Below, piece after piece: positions 25,240 to 31,533 of a stretch of 32,922 nucleotides of DNA. This stretch comes from Chthoniobacterales bacterium. Its GTDB lineage: Bacteria; Verrucomicrobiota; Verrucomicrobiia; Chthoniobacterales; UBA6821. Positions within the stretch are counted from its first letter, which is position 1; each line of letters opens with the position of its first letter. A model generated the notes under the pieces. The model saw only the letters and a list, made by a program, of their open reading frames with translations, made no database searches and had not been told where the DNA came from. A program made the translations under genes and the position numbers. The stretch is from the NCBI GenBank assembly GCA_026461395.1, contig JAPJNA010000019.1, forward strand, positions 1 to 32,922. Direction: 5' to 3'.

Positions 25240-26039
25240 TGAATTCTCTTTCAACAGACACCCCGCTGCTTCAGGTAGAGCAACTTGCGAAGAGCTTCGA
25301 CGAACGCCATGTCCTCACCGGGGTGGATCTCAACATTCCACGCGGAAGCATTTTCACCGTGCTTGGCCCGAGTGGTACGGGCAAATCGGTTTTCCTCAAG
25401 TGTTTGGCCGGCGTCATGCAGCCCGACTCGGGACGGATCTGCTTCGATGGGCGCCCGCTGGTTGCCTCGGATCACGGGATCTACGCGGAATTCCGCCGTC
25501 GCTGCAGCTTTCTCTTTCAGAGCAACGCCCTCTTCGACTCTCTATCCGCCTTGGAGAATGTTGCTCTGCCGCTCGAACAGACCACCGATCTTGATTCGCG
25601 CGAGATCCAGAATCGCAGCATGGATGCTCTAGCCCAGCTGGAGCTCGAAAGCTACCGCGACCGTTTCCCCAGTCAACTGTCCGGAGGAATGCAAAAACGA
25701 CTCGCTCTAGCCCGCGCCATCGTGACCCGTCCAGAACTTGTGCTCTTCGACGAGCCAACAGCGGGGCTTGACCCGCTGCGTCGTAATGCCGTTTTCTCAA
25801 TGATCGTGAAATACCAGCGGCGCTTCAACTTCACCGCCCTCATCGTCACCCACGATGTGCCGGAGGCTTTGGTGGCAAGTAACCGCGTGGCACTCCTGAA
25901 CGGAGGCCGAATTTGCTTCGAGGGAACACCCGGTGATTTCTCCTCATCATCCGATCCCGTCGTGACCGGATTCCGGGACAGCACCGAGGCACTGCGCGAA
26001 TCCCTCTCCTCGATCCGGAACGAATTCCAGAACAGCTGA
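25239..26039 (+). CDS. mlaF: Mla-type ABC transporter ATPase
   Basis: A 266-residue ABC ATPase. Walker A is GPSGTGKS (43-50), the Q-loop is in FLFQSNALFDSLSALENVALPL, the signature is LSGGMQKRLALARA, Walker B is LVLFDEPTAGLDP, and the switch His is in VTHDVPEA. FQSNALFDSLSALENVALPL and GGMQKR are characteristic of MlaF/Ttg2A. It powers the MlaE permease on the cytosolic face. Its start overlaps the mlaE stop (TGATG). No MlaB (STAS) subunit gene is found in the operon. Confidence 0.95.
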   Translation: MNSLSTDTPLLQVEQLAKSFDERHVLTGVDLNIPRGSIFTVLGPSGTGKSVFLKCLAGVMQPDSGRICFDGRPLVASDHGIYAEFRRRCSFLFQSNALFDSLSALENVALPLEQTTDLDSREIQNRSMDALAQLELESYRDRFPSQLSGGMQKRLALARAIVTRPELVLFDEPTAGLDPLRRNAVFSMIVKYQRRFNFTALIVTHDVPEALVASNRVALLNGGRICFEGTPGDFSSSSDPVVTGFRDSTEALRESLSSIRNEFQNS

Positions 26040-26046
26040 ACATTCT

Positions 26047-26538
26047 ATGAAAAACACCAAACTCCAATTCCTGGTCGGACTCTTTGTGCTGCTGGGAATC
26101 GGTGCCATCACCTACCTCACACTCAAGGTCGGGACTGGCTCCCTGATCCAGGGAGACACCTACCAGATCGAGTCCCGATTCGCGAATGCTGGCGGCCTTC
26201 ACTCCGGAAGCAGCGTCCTCATGTCGGGCGTTACCGTGGGAAGGGTTGAAGCCGTCAGGATGGAGCCCTCCGACTTCAGTGCGATCATCACCATGAAGAT
26301 CACTTCAGCACTTCATCTGCCGACAGACTCCATGGCCTCCATTAAGACCTCCGGACTCATCGGGGACAAGTATGTCGCCCTCTCCCCAGGAGCCGATGAA
26401 ACCAACATGAAACCGGGAGAAAGGATCACACTGACCGAGTCTGCAGTGGACCTCGAGTCCCTGATCGGTAAAATGGCATTCGGCTCCGTTGACAAAAAGA
26501 AGGATAACCTAGAGAAAGAGAGTAAGACAAACCAATGA
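26047..26538 (+). CDS. mlaD: MlaD-like MCE-domain protein
   Basis: A 163-residue protein with one N-terminal membrane helix (LQFLVGLFVLLGIGAITYLTL) and a single MCE domain in the periplasm: YQIESRFANAGGLHSGSSVLMSGVTVGRV, then the conserved GDKYVALSPG. MlaD hexamers bind phospholipid and sit on MlaE. The family signature 'F.n.GGL..Gs.V..aGv.vG.V' is intact. The C-terminus is charged and short. Eight bases follow the mlaF stop, and its own stop overlaps the mlaC start by four bases (ATGA). Confidence 0.93.
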   Translation: MKNTKLQFLVGLFVLLGIGAITYLTLKVGTGSLIQGDTYQIESRFANAGGLHSGSSVLMSGVTVGRVEAVRMEPSDFSAIITMKITSALHLPTDSMASIKTSGLIGDKYVALSPGADETNMKPGERITLTESAVDLESLIGKMAFGSVDKKKDNLEKESKTNQ

Positions 26539-27116
26539 AATCACCTCGTTTTCTTCTAGCCTGCCTGTTTTCACTCATGGCGGGATCCGTCATGGCCTCG
26601 AACGAGGCTGCCGAGAGTCGTCTGAAGTCCTCCGTTGATCAGGTTGTCGCGATCGCCAAAGCGTCAAAAGACCGTCCAAGCCTTATTGCGAAAGTGCAGC
26701 CTGTCTTGGAGAAAATCCTGGATTTTCAGATCATGACCCGCCGCGCCGTCGGTCCGGGATGGCGGCAGTTCACACCTCAACAGCAGAAAGAGGCTACCAG
26801 TCTCTTCACCACCCTGATCCTTCGCACCTACACCGCCAAGTTCACACCGGGCGAGTATCCCGACGTTATCTACAAGTCCTCCTCATCCCAGGCACCGGGG
26901 CGCGTGGAAATTCCCACCACAGCGCAGTACAAGGGAAGCCGTTATGACGTGGTATACCGTATGGAGGACAAGGAAGGTTGGTTGATCACCGATGTCATGA
27001 TCGAAGGCGTCAGTCTCGTGGCGAACTACCGTTCCCAGTTTGATTCCGAGTTTAAGCAAGGGGGCGTTAACGCTGTGCTCCAAGCACTCCAACGATCTGT
27101 GGCCGAATCAAAATAG
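26535..27116 (+). CDS. mlaC: MlaC-like periplasmic phospholipid-binding protein
   Basis: A 193-residue protein with a signal peptide (FLLACLFSLMAGSVMASN) and the MlaC/Ttg2D fold: VQPVLEKILDFQIMTRRAVGPGWRQFTPQQQKEATSLFTTLILRTYTAKF, then VVYRMEDKEGWLITDVMIEGVSLVANYRSQF. MlaC ferries phospholipid through the periplasm between MlaFED and MlaA. Length is slightly below that of E. coli MlaC (about 211). Start codon overlaps the mlaD stop. A 13-bp tandem repeat follows at 27137-27162. Confidence 0.93.
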   Translation: MKSPRFLLACLFSLMAGSVMASNEAAESRLKSSVDQVVAIAKASKDRPSLIAKVQPVLEKILDFQIMTRRAVGPGWRQFTPQQQKEATSLFTTLILRTYTAKFTPGEYPDVIYKSSSSQAPGRVEIPTTAQYKGSRYDVVYRMEDKEGWLITDVMIEGVSLVANYRSQFDSEFKQGGVNAVLQALQRSVAESK

Positions 27117-27136
27117 GAAATCACTAGAGCTAAAAA

Positions 27137-27162
27137 CAAGAGCCTTAACCAAGAGCCTTAAC
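27137..27162. repeat. 13-bp tandem repeat between mlaC and the first mlaA
   Basis: CAAGAGCCTTAAC occurs twice in perfect head-to-tail order, and the following CTAAG begins to repeat a third time. It fills the short spacer between the two genes. It could affect spacing or expression but no known motif fits. Confidence 0.75.
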
Positions 27163-27177
27163 TAAGCGCCCCCCGGA

Positions 27178-28233
27178 ATGAGCTCCCTCCATTTGGCTCC
27201 TCGAAATCGTTTATCCCTCAGGTCTGCCATGCTGGCATTGGCCGCGCTTTTCCTTTTTTTAGCACAGGTGGTCTTAGCCACCGATACCAATATCGCCCCT
27301 TACTGTGTGATCGTTGGTGGTCAGATCATTCCCGTTCAGAGCAACTCATCTCTTCCTAAAAAATATGGAGGAGAGACTCTTTACCTCCAGAGCGGCGTGT
27401 CACCCAATCACCGCCCCCCCACTCCTAAGCCCACTCCTAAGCCCAAAATAGCAATTACCCCTGTTCCAGCCCCTGCCATTCCCGCACCGATCACGGTTAA
27501 AAAGCCTGCCAAGGAGCACTCCTCTCACAAAACTGTTCAATCCCCATCATCAACGTCCGATAACAAATCCAATAAGGATCTCGGTGATGACTACGGCAAT
27601 GCCAAGTCCATCTCCGATCCCTTGGAGCCCATGAACCGCGGCACCTTCTGGTTCAACCACCAACTTTACCACTACGTCTTCATTCCGTTGAGCAAGACCT
27701 ATAAGTTTATCTTCCCTCAACTGGTGCGCACCGGAATCTCCAACTTTTTTCTGAACGCTGAGTATCCGACCCGATTCGTCAACAACCTGCTGCAGGGGAA
27801 GCCCGGACGGGCAGGGCTTGAGACCGAAAAGTTCCTCTACAACTCCACGGTAGGGGTGGCAGGCATCATGAAGCCCTCCGCAAAAGTTCCTTGGCTCGCA
27901 GATCTCCCATCGACCGATACCGACGCCACCTTGGCTCATTGGAAAATCCCTTCCGGTTGCTACATCGTCTGGCCGATCCTTGGACCCAAGAGTCTCCGTG
28001 ACACCGTGGGATTTGTCGGGGACATCGCCCTCGATCCAGTCACTTGGCCTACCTACGGAACCCTGGGTGGCGTCGCGGGAGCCACCACGCTGGCTGTATC
28101 AGCACCCAAGACAACCACCAAGACCTCCGAAAAACTCGACACCTACGAGGCCCTCACCCGCACTTCTATCGACCGTTATTCCGCCGTCCGAAGCGCCTAC
28201 ACTCAAAATAGAAAAAAAGTCTCGGAGCAGTAA
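27178..28233 (+). CDS. mlaA: MlaA family outer-membrane lipid-removal protein with long linker
   Basis: A 351-residue protein: a signal peptide or anchor (AMLALAALFLFLAQVVLATD), a Pro/Lys-rich and Ser-rich linker to about residue 135, then the MlaA/VacJ domain. The domain opens with DPLEPMNRGTFWFNHQLYHY and contains FFLNAEYPTRFVNNLLQGK, FLYNSTVGVAGIM, and GCYIVWPILGPKSLRDTVGF. MlaA removes phospholipid from the outer leaflet and passes it to MlaC. E. coli MlaA is a lipoprotein; no Cys lipobox is visible here, so anchoring may differ. The first of two tandem copies. Confidence 0.88.
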   Translation: MSSLHLAPRNRLSLRSAMLALAALFLFLAQVVLATDTNIAPYCVIVGGQIIPVQSNSSLPKKYGGETLYLQSGVSPNHRPPTPKPTPKPKIAITPVPAPAIPAPITVKKPAKEHSSHKTVQSPSSTSDNKSNKDLGDDYGNAKSISDPLEPMNRGTFWFNHQLYHYVFIPLSKTYKFIFPQLVRTGISNFFLNAEYPTRFVNNLLQGKPGRAGLETEKFLYNSTVGVAGIMKPSAKVPWLADLPSTDTDATLAHWKIPSGCYIVWPILGPKSLRDTVGFVGDIALDPVTWPTYGTLGGVAGATTLAVSAPKTTTKTSEKLDTYEALTRTSIDRYSAVRSAYTQNRKKVSEQ

Positions 28234-28347
28234 AACATTCCCATTCTTGCCTCTTCCAAGGAGAGTGAGGGAGTTACATTACGGATATTCACGGCTCATT
28301 CGTGATTCAGTCCCTAAGCAACTTAATCACTCAGCAAACGAGACCCA

Positions 28348-29133
28348 GTGAGCATCCGCAAACTCCATCTCTTCCCCATGCTTCTGCTGGGGGCGCTGGC
28401 TCTTTCGAGTGCTGCCAATTGCTCCGCATCGATTCCGAAATCAAGAATTTCTGACGGGAAGTCCGTTGTTTCCTCGGACTCAGATAACGACCTAGACGAA
28501 TACAAGAACACTGGAGCGATTCCCGATCCCATTCAGCCCGTCAATCGCGGCACCTTCTGGGTGAACCATCAATTGTACAGGTACATCCTCAAGCCGATCT
28601 CGAGGACCTATGACACCCTCGTTCCCAAGCCAGTCAGGACCGGTATTTACAACGTCTGCGACAACCTAGAGTTTCCTCTCCGCTTCGTGAACGACACCTT
28701 ACAGTTGGACTTGAAACGCGCTGGCGGAGAGGCCGAGAAATTCGGAATCAATAGCACTGTCGGACTCCTCGGCATCTTCCGCATCTCCGACCGATTTCCA
28801 TCACTGGCTAACATCCCTGCCGCCGATACCAGCCAGACCTTCGCGAAGTGGGGAATCCCACACGGTTGCTACGTAGTACTTCCCTTCTACGGTCCGAAAA
28901 GCATCCGTGACACCGTCGGTCTTGCGGGAGACTATGCCTTGAGTCCCGTTTTCTGGGTTTCAATCTGGCTGACCCATATCCCCTGGGTTCCAGCAATAAC
29001 CGCGCCAACCTCCGTGCGCACCCTGCATGATAAACTCGCCACCTACGAGTCGCTCACTAACAACTCCATGGATCGCTACCTCGCAGTACGCAATGCTTGG
29101 GTGCAGTACCGCAAGAAGGTAGCCGATCAGTAG
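28348..29133 (+). CDS. mlaA: MlaA family protein, second copy
   Basis: A 261-residue MlaA paralogue starting with GTG. A signal peptide (HLFPMLLLGALALSSAANC) precedes a short linker and the domain opening DPIQPVNRGTFWVNHQLYRY, then FPLRFVNDTLQ, FGINSTVGLLGIF, and GCYVVLPFYGPKSIRDTVGLAG. The Cys of SAANC lacks the small-residue pattern of a lipobox, so a lipoprotein is unlikely. It lacks the long Pro-rich linker of the first copy. It shares RYLAVRNAWVQYRKKV/RYSAVRSAYTQNRKKV at the C-terminus with copy 1, which shows a recent tandem duplication. The last gene of the bioA-mla operon. Confidence 0.88.
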   Translation: MSIRKLHLFPMLLLGALALSSAANCSASIPKSRISDGKSVVSSDSDNDLDEYKNTGAIPDPIQPVNRGTFWVNHQLYRYILKPISRTYDTLVPKPVRTGIYNVCDNLEFPLRFVNDTLQLDLKRAGGEAEKFGINSTVGLLGIFRISDRFPSLANIPAADTSQTFAKWGIPHGCYVVLPFYGPKSIRDTVGLAGDYALSPVFWVSIWLTHIPWVPAITAPTSVRTLHDKLATYESLTNNSMDRYLAVRNAWVQYRKKVADQ

Positions 29134-29178
29134 GCGGCCACAGAAACTCTTCGCGTGTTTCAAATCCCTAAAAAACAT

Positions 29179-29199
29179 CACTTCCTAAAGAAGGAAGTG
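29179..29199 (-). terminator. Hairpin downstream of tRNA-Gly and mla operon
   Basis: A perfect 8-bp stem (CACTTCCT / AGGAAGTG) with a 5-base loop. Read on the minus strand it is followed by ATGTTTTTT, so it could end transcripts from the tRNA side. On the + strand no T-run follows. Confidence 0.45.
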
Positions 29200-29216
29200 G
29201 AGCGGGCGAAGGGATT
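29197..29216 (-). repeat. Copy of the tRNA-Gly 3' end (att-like direct repeat)
   Basis: These 20 bases are identical to 29426-29445. They equal the tRNA-Gly 3' end: CCA tail, discriminator base, full 3' acceptor strand and part of the T-arm. The identity stops exactly after GGGATT. The 229-base offset and direct orientation are what a tRNA-targeted integration or a duplication would leave. Confidence 0.75.
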
Positions 29217-29219
29217 GTA

Positions 29220-29243
29220 TTCACCTCACTCCCGTGAGGTGAA
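29220..29243. other. 10-bp perfect hairpin in the tRNA-flanking segment
   Basis: TTCACCTCAC and GTGAGGTGAA form a perfect 10-bp stem around a TCCC loop, just inside the left att-like repeat. A smaller CCTCC-TTC-GGAGG hairpin follows. No T-run follows it. It may be a palindromic element or the remnant of one. Confidence 0.6.
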
Positions 29244-29323
29244 CCCTACGGGTCCTCCTTCGGAGGCTACTACTCGGCCTTCCCAGGTCTCGTTTCGAAC
29301 CAACAACTCGGGTTCTCATCACT

Positions 29324-29347
29324 CCTCTATTACAAGAGGCTATTTTT
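29324..29347 (+). terminator. Weak terminator-like hairpin
   Basis: A 5-bp stem CCTCT / AGAGG with a 6-base loop is followed by CTA and five T residues. It is a possible, weak intrinsic terminator for transcripts leaving the mla operon. Confidence 0.25.
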
Positions 29348-29426
29348 GATGGGGAGTAAGGCGCGTGAGCGATGCCGTAGTAGGCCTACAGCGAGCGAAC
29401 AGCAATGCAGCTCCACGCAAAAAGAG

Positions 29427-29502
<76 letters not shown>

Positions 29503-29520
29503 ATCGACTAGCGATTCCGA

Positions 29521-29549
29521 AGGCTACAAAAGAGATGGCGAAGCGTCAA
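29521..29549 (-). promoter_or_regulatory. Sigma70-type promoter of tRNA-Gly
   Basis: On the minus strand TTGACG (29549-29544) and TAGCCT (29526-29521) are separated by exactly 17 bases. The -10 box ends 19 bases before the tRNA 5' end, leaving room for a short leader. The -35 box fits consensus at five of six bases and the -10 at fewer. Confidence 0.55.
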
Positions 29550-29628
29550 GGGGCTTTTTCCCATCAACACCTCTCCACCCTGAATGGGTGGTGCTTGGGG
29601 GGCTATGGCTCTCTATAGAATTTTGAAG

Positions 29629-29649
29629 TGGCAACCAATTCTGGCAACC
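29629..29649 (+). repeat. Pair of TGGCAACC boxes, left of the terminator
   Basis: Two direct copies of TGGCAACC (29629-29636 and 29642-29649), 13 bases apart start to start. A matching pair lies at 29781-29800. Paired short direct repeats beside an integrase gene suggest arm-type recombinase sites. Confidence 0.6.
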
Positions 29650-29689
29650 AGAAAAAGAGTAGAAAAACATGCTAGAGTTGCCCAAAAAG

Positions 29690-29723
29690 AAAAAGAGCAG
29701 GGACACAACCCCCTGCTCTTTTT
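29690..29723. terminator. Strong bidirectional intrinsic terminator
   Basis: A perfect 13-bp inverted repeat (AAAAAGAGCAGGG / CCCTGCTCTTTTT) around an 8-base loop. The GC core is flanked by A-runs and T-runs, so it works in both directions. It lies about 90 bases past the integrase stop and would isolate the integrase transcript from the tRNA side. Confidence 0.85.
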
Positions 29724-29780
29724 CGCATACTGAACGAGAACACACCACTCGTTCTTTTACCGGAACCAAACGGAAATTTA

Positions 29781-29800
29781 TGGCAACCGAGATGGCAACC
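29781..29800 (+). repeat. Pair of TGGCAACC boxes, next to the integrase stop
   Basis: Two direct copies of TGGCAACC (29781-29788 and 29793-29800), 12 bases apart start to start. With the pair at 29629-29649 they bracket the terminator hairpin, all four in the same orientation. Confidence 0.6.
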
Positions 29801-29812
29801 GCATCGCTGGAA

Positions 29813-30940
29813 TCAAAGGCTCATTACCTCCTTTGACTTCGGAGTAAAAGTGAACCCTCCTCCAACTTTCATTCGGTTGATCGTATCGACCGATGGAATG
29901 TACCGAGCGTAGTGCTTCTCAGTTGTCCGGATGGAGTCCCCAATCATATCTGCAATATCACCGATATTGACTCCATCAACCGCCAGATTTGTCCCAAACG
30001 ATCTTCTGAACATATGACTCGCTATGAATCTCTCAGCTTTACTGAATTCAGCCGCATAGACCTTCTTGAGAAAGCTTTTATATTTTTTCTCGTAGTTGTA
30101 GCGATATGGAGATTTCCCCTTTCGACTATCAGGGGCAATGCAGTACTGATCCTTCGAAGAAACGTAATTCTTCAGCCACTCAAGAACGTAGCTATGGATA
30201 AGAACTCTTCTTTCCTTTCCATTTTTGATCCGAAATGGATCAAGCCCCAACTTCTCCGCTCTTACCTTGTCGAGATTTTGAATGAAGCAATCAGGCTTTC
30301 CAAAATCAAACCAATCCTTTCTTGAATGGATGATTTCGTTTTTTCTCATCCCAAGAAATGCCGAGCAGATAATGATGTAGGTAATTTCGTCATCATCACT
30401 TTGAGTTAGAGCTCTATCTATATCCATTGGATTAAAGAATCCTGTTCTGGCAACAGTTCTGAATTTGTACTTTTTAAGTGCTGATCGACAGTCATGCAGA
30501 TGAAGATTTTTTTCATCGATGCACCAAGTAATGAAGCTGCTCAAAATAGTCTTGTAGCCAGCCTTTGTATCTTCCGAGACACCCTGTTTTAGATCAAAAA
30601 ATGAATGAATGTGTCTTGGTGCAAGAGCAGATAAGGGGAGTCCTTCAGCACAACTTCTAGCAAACCGCTTCAAATCCCCTCTTTTATTTCTTTCACTGAA
30701 TTCAGTGAATTTGCCGTGTCTTTTTTTAAAGACAAAAAATTCCTCAACCGCATTAACAAGGCTACCTTTACACGCAAATGGTTTACTCTGCCTTATAATT
30801 AGAGCTTTGGATCTCGCTTCCTCGAAATTTTGGGTGTGCAGGGTATAATTCTTTCTTTTCCCCCTCCCAAGGGATACACGGCAGTACCACCAGCCCTTTT
30901 TCTCCCACAATCCTAGTGATTGTCTCTTTCTCACCTTCAT
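29813..30940 (-). CDS. Tyrosine recombinase (phage/island integrase)
   Basis: A 375-residue site-specific recombinase. A basic N-terminal arm-binding segment (KVRKRQSLGLWEKKGWWYCRV) and a core-binding domain (about 60-160) precede the catalytic domain. Catalytic residues are Arg 199 in FLGMRKNEI, Lys near 240, His 309 and Arg 312 in SHMFRRSFG, and the nucleophile Tyr 344 in EKHYARY. The second His of the usual LGHxxxxTTxxY is Asp here (MIGDSIRTTEKHY), a variant seen in some related integrases. It would insert or excise the element to the right. It starts directly after the stop of the HTH gene (TAG then ATG). Confidence 0.9.
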   Translation of the reverse strand: MKVRKRQSLGLWEKKGWWYCRVSLGRGKRKNYTLHTQNFEEARSKALIIRQSKPFACKGSLVNAVEEFFVFKKRHGKFTEFSERNKRGDLKRFARSCAEGLPLSALAPRHIHSFFDLKQGVSEDTKAGYKTILSSFITWCIDEKNLHLHDCRSALKKYKFRTVARTGFFNPMDIDRALTQSDDDEITYIIICSAFLGMRKNEIIHSRKDWFDFGKPDCFIQNLDKVRAEKLGLDPFRIKNGKERRVLIHSYVLEWLKNYVSSKDQYCIAPDSRKGKSPYRYNYEKKYKSFLKKVYAAEFSKAERFIASHMFRRSFGTNLAVDGVNIGDIADMIGDSIRTTEKHYARYIPSVDTINRMKVGGGFTFTPKSKEVMSL

Positions 30941-31360
30941 CTACGCAGCAATATTGAGTTCAAACATGCGGCACTTCTCATCGACCTGTTGAAAACAGTA
31001 GATGTTGCATTTGTGTTCAGTGCGAATGGGTTTTAGCCCATACTCATCTACTAATATCCAAAATATTTTTTTGTGCCCAAGATAAGATATAACTTCCGTC
31101 TGATTTAAATATCTTGGCTTTTCAGCTACGTTATAATCAAGTTCATATTTTGTTTTTTGCTTGCTATAGTTTGTATTACTATCACGTTTTATTAGTTCTT
31201 TAAGAGACCTAAACTCAGAAAATAAAAGGGATATTACATTACTTGTAAGTATAGCATTGTCGCTACCTGATGTTTGGAGTAGACTCAAATCTGTTATAAT
31301 AGGATTATCAAGCAATGAATTGCTTTTTTTATATTCACTATTATCGTTTAAATTCTTCAT
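30941..31360 (-). CDS. Small excisionase-like HTH protein
   Basis: A 139-residue AT-rich gene directly upstream of the integrase; its TAG touches the integrase ATG, so the two are cotranscribed. The N-terminal 80 residues are polar and Asn/Ser-rich. The C-terminal part RYLNQTEVISYLGHKKIFWI...YGLKPIR resembles the winged HTH (MerR/excisionase-like HTH_17) used by recombination directionality factors, which bend DNA to favour excision. Line 31081-31140 has 18 G/C in 60 bases against 39 in 60 at 7201-7260 in tex, so the gene is compositionally foreign. The excisionase assignment is inference from position and the HTH. Confidence 0.6.
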   Translation of the reverse strand: MKNLNDNSEYKKSNSLLDNPIITDLSLLQTSGSDNAILTSNVISLLFSEFRSLKELIKRDSNTNYSKQKTKYELDYNVAEKPRYLNQTEVISYLGHKKIFWILVDEYGLKPIRTEHKCNIYCFQQVDEKCRMFELNIAA

Positions 31361-31391
31361 GACTTTTTCAATATGTCGAGTATTATAGGAT

Positions 31392-31405
31392 TTATTTCCT
31401 GAAAT
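31392..31405. promoter_or_regulatory. Operator-like palindrome, copy 1
   Basis: TTATTTCCTGAAAT is the exact reverse complement of 31486-31499. Its core ATTTC-CT-GAAAT is itself a dyad, the form of a dimer-binding operator. It lies 32 bases upstream of the HTH gene start in the divergent spacer. Confidence 0.55.
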
Positions 31406-31485
31406 GACGAGCTCAAAATTTTCTGACAGAGTAAAATTGCCTCGACAGGGTGCTTTTTGATTATCCCCAGCACTTCATTCTTGAT

Positions 31486-31499
31486 ATTTCAGGAAATAA
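31486..31499. promoter_or_regulatory. Operator-like palindrome, copy 2
   Basis: ATTTCAGGAAATAA mirrors copy 1 with 80 bases between. It lies 34 bases upstream of the DUF3987 start. Two sites placed symmetrically between divergent genes fit a regulator of both directions, for example the HTH protein or a repressor outside the window. Confidence 0.55.
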
Positions 31500-31533
31500 T
31501 AACTACCATAATGACAAACTAATTAGGACCATT

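Noticed and set aside
29197-29216. A second tRNA gene at the repeat
   Set aside because: Only the 3' terminal 20 bases match; D-arm and anticodon are absent, so it is a fragment.
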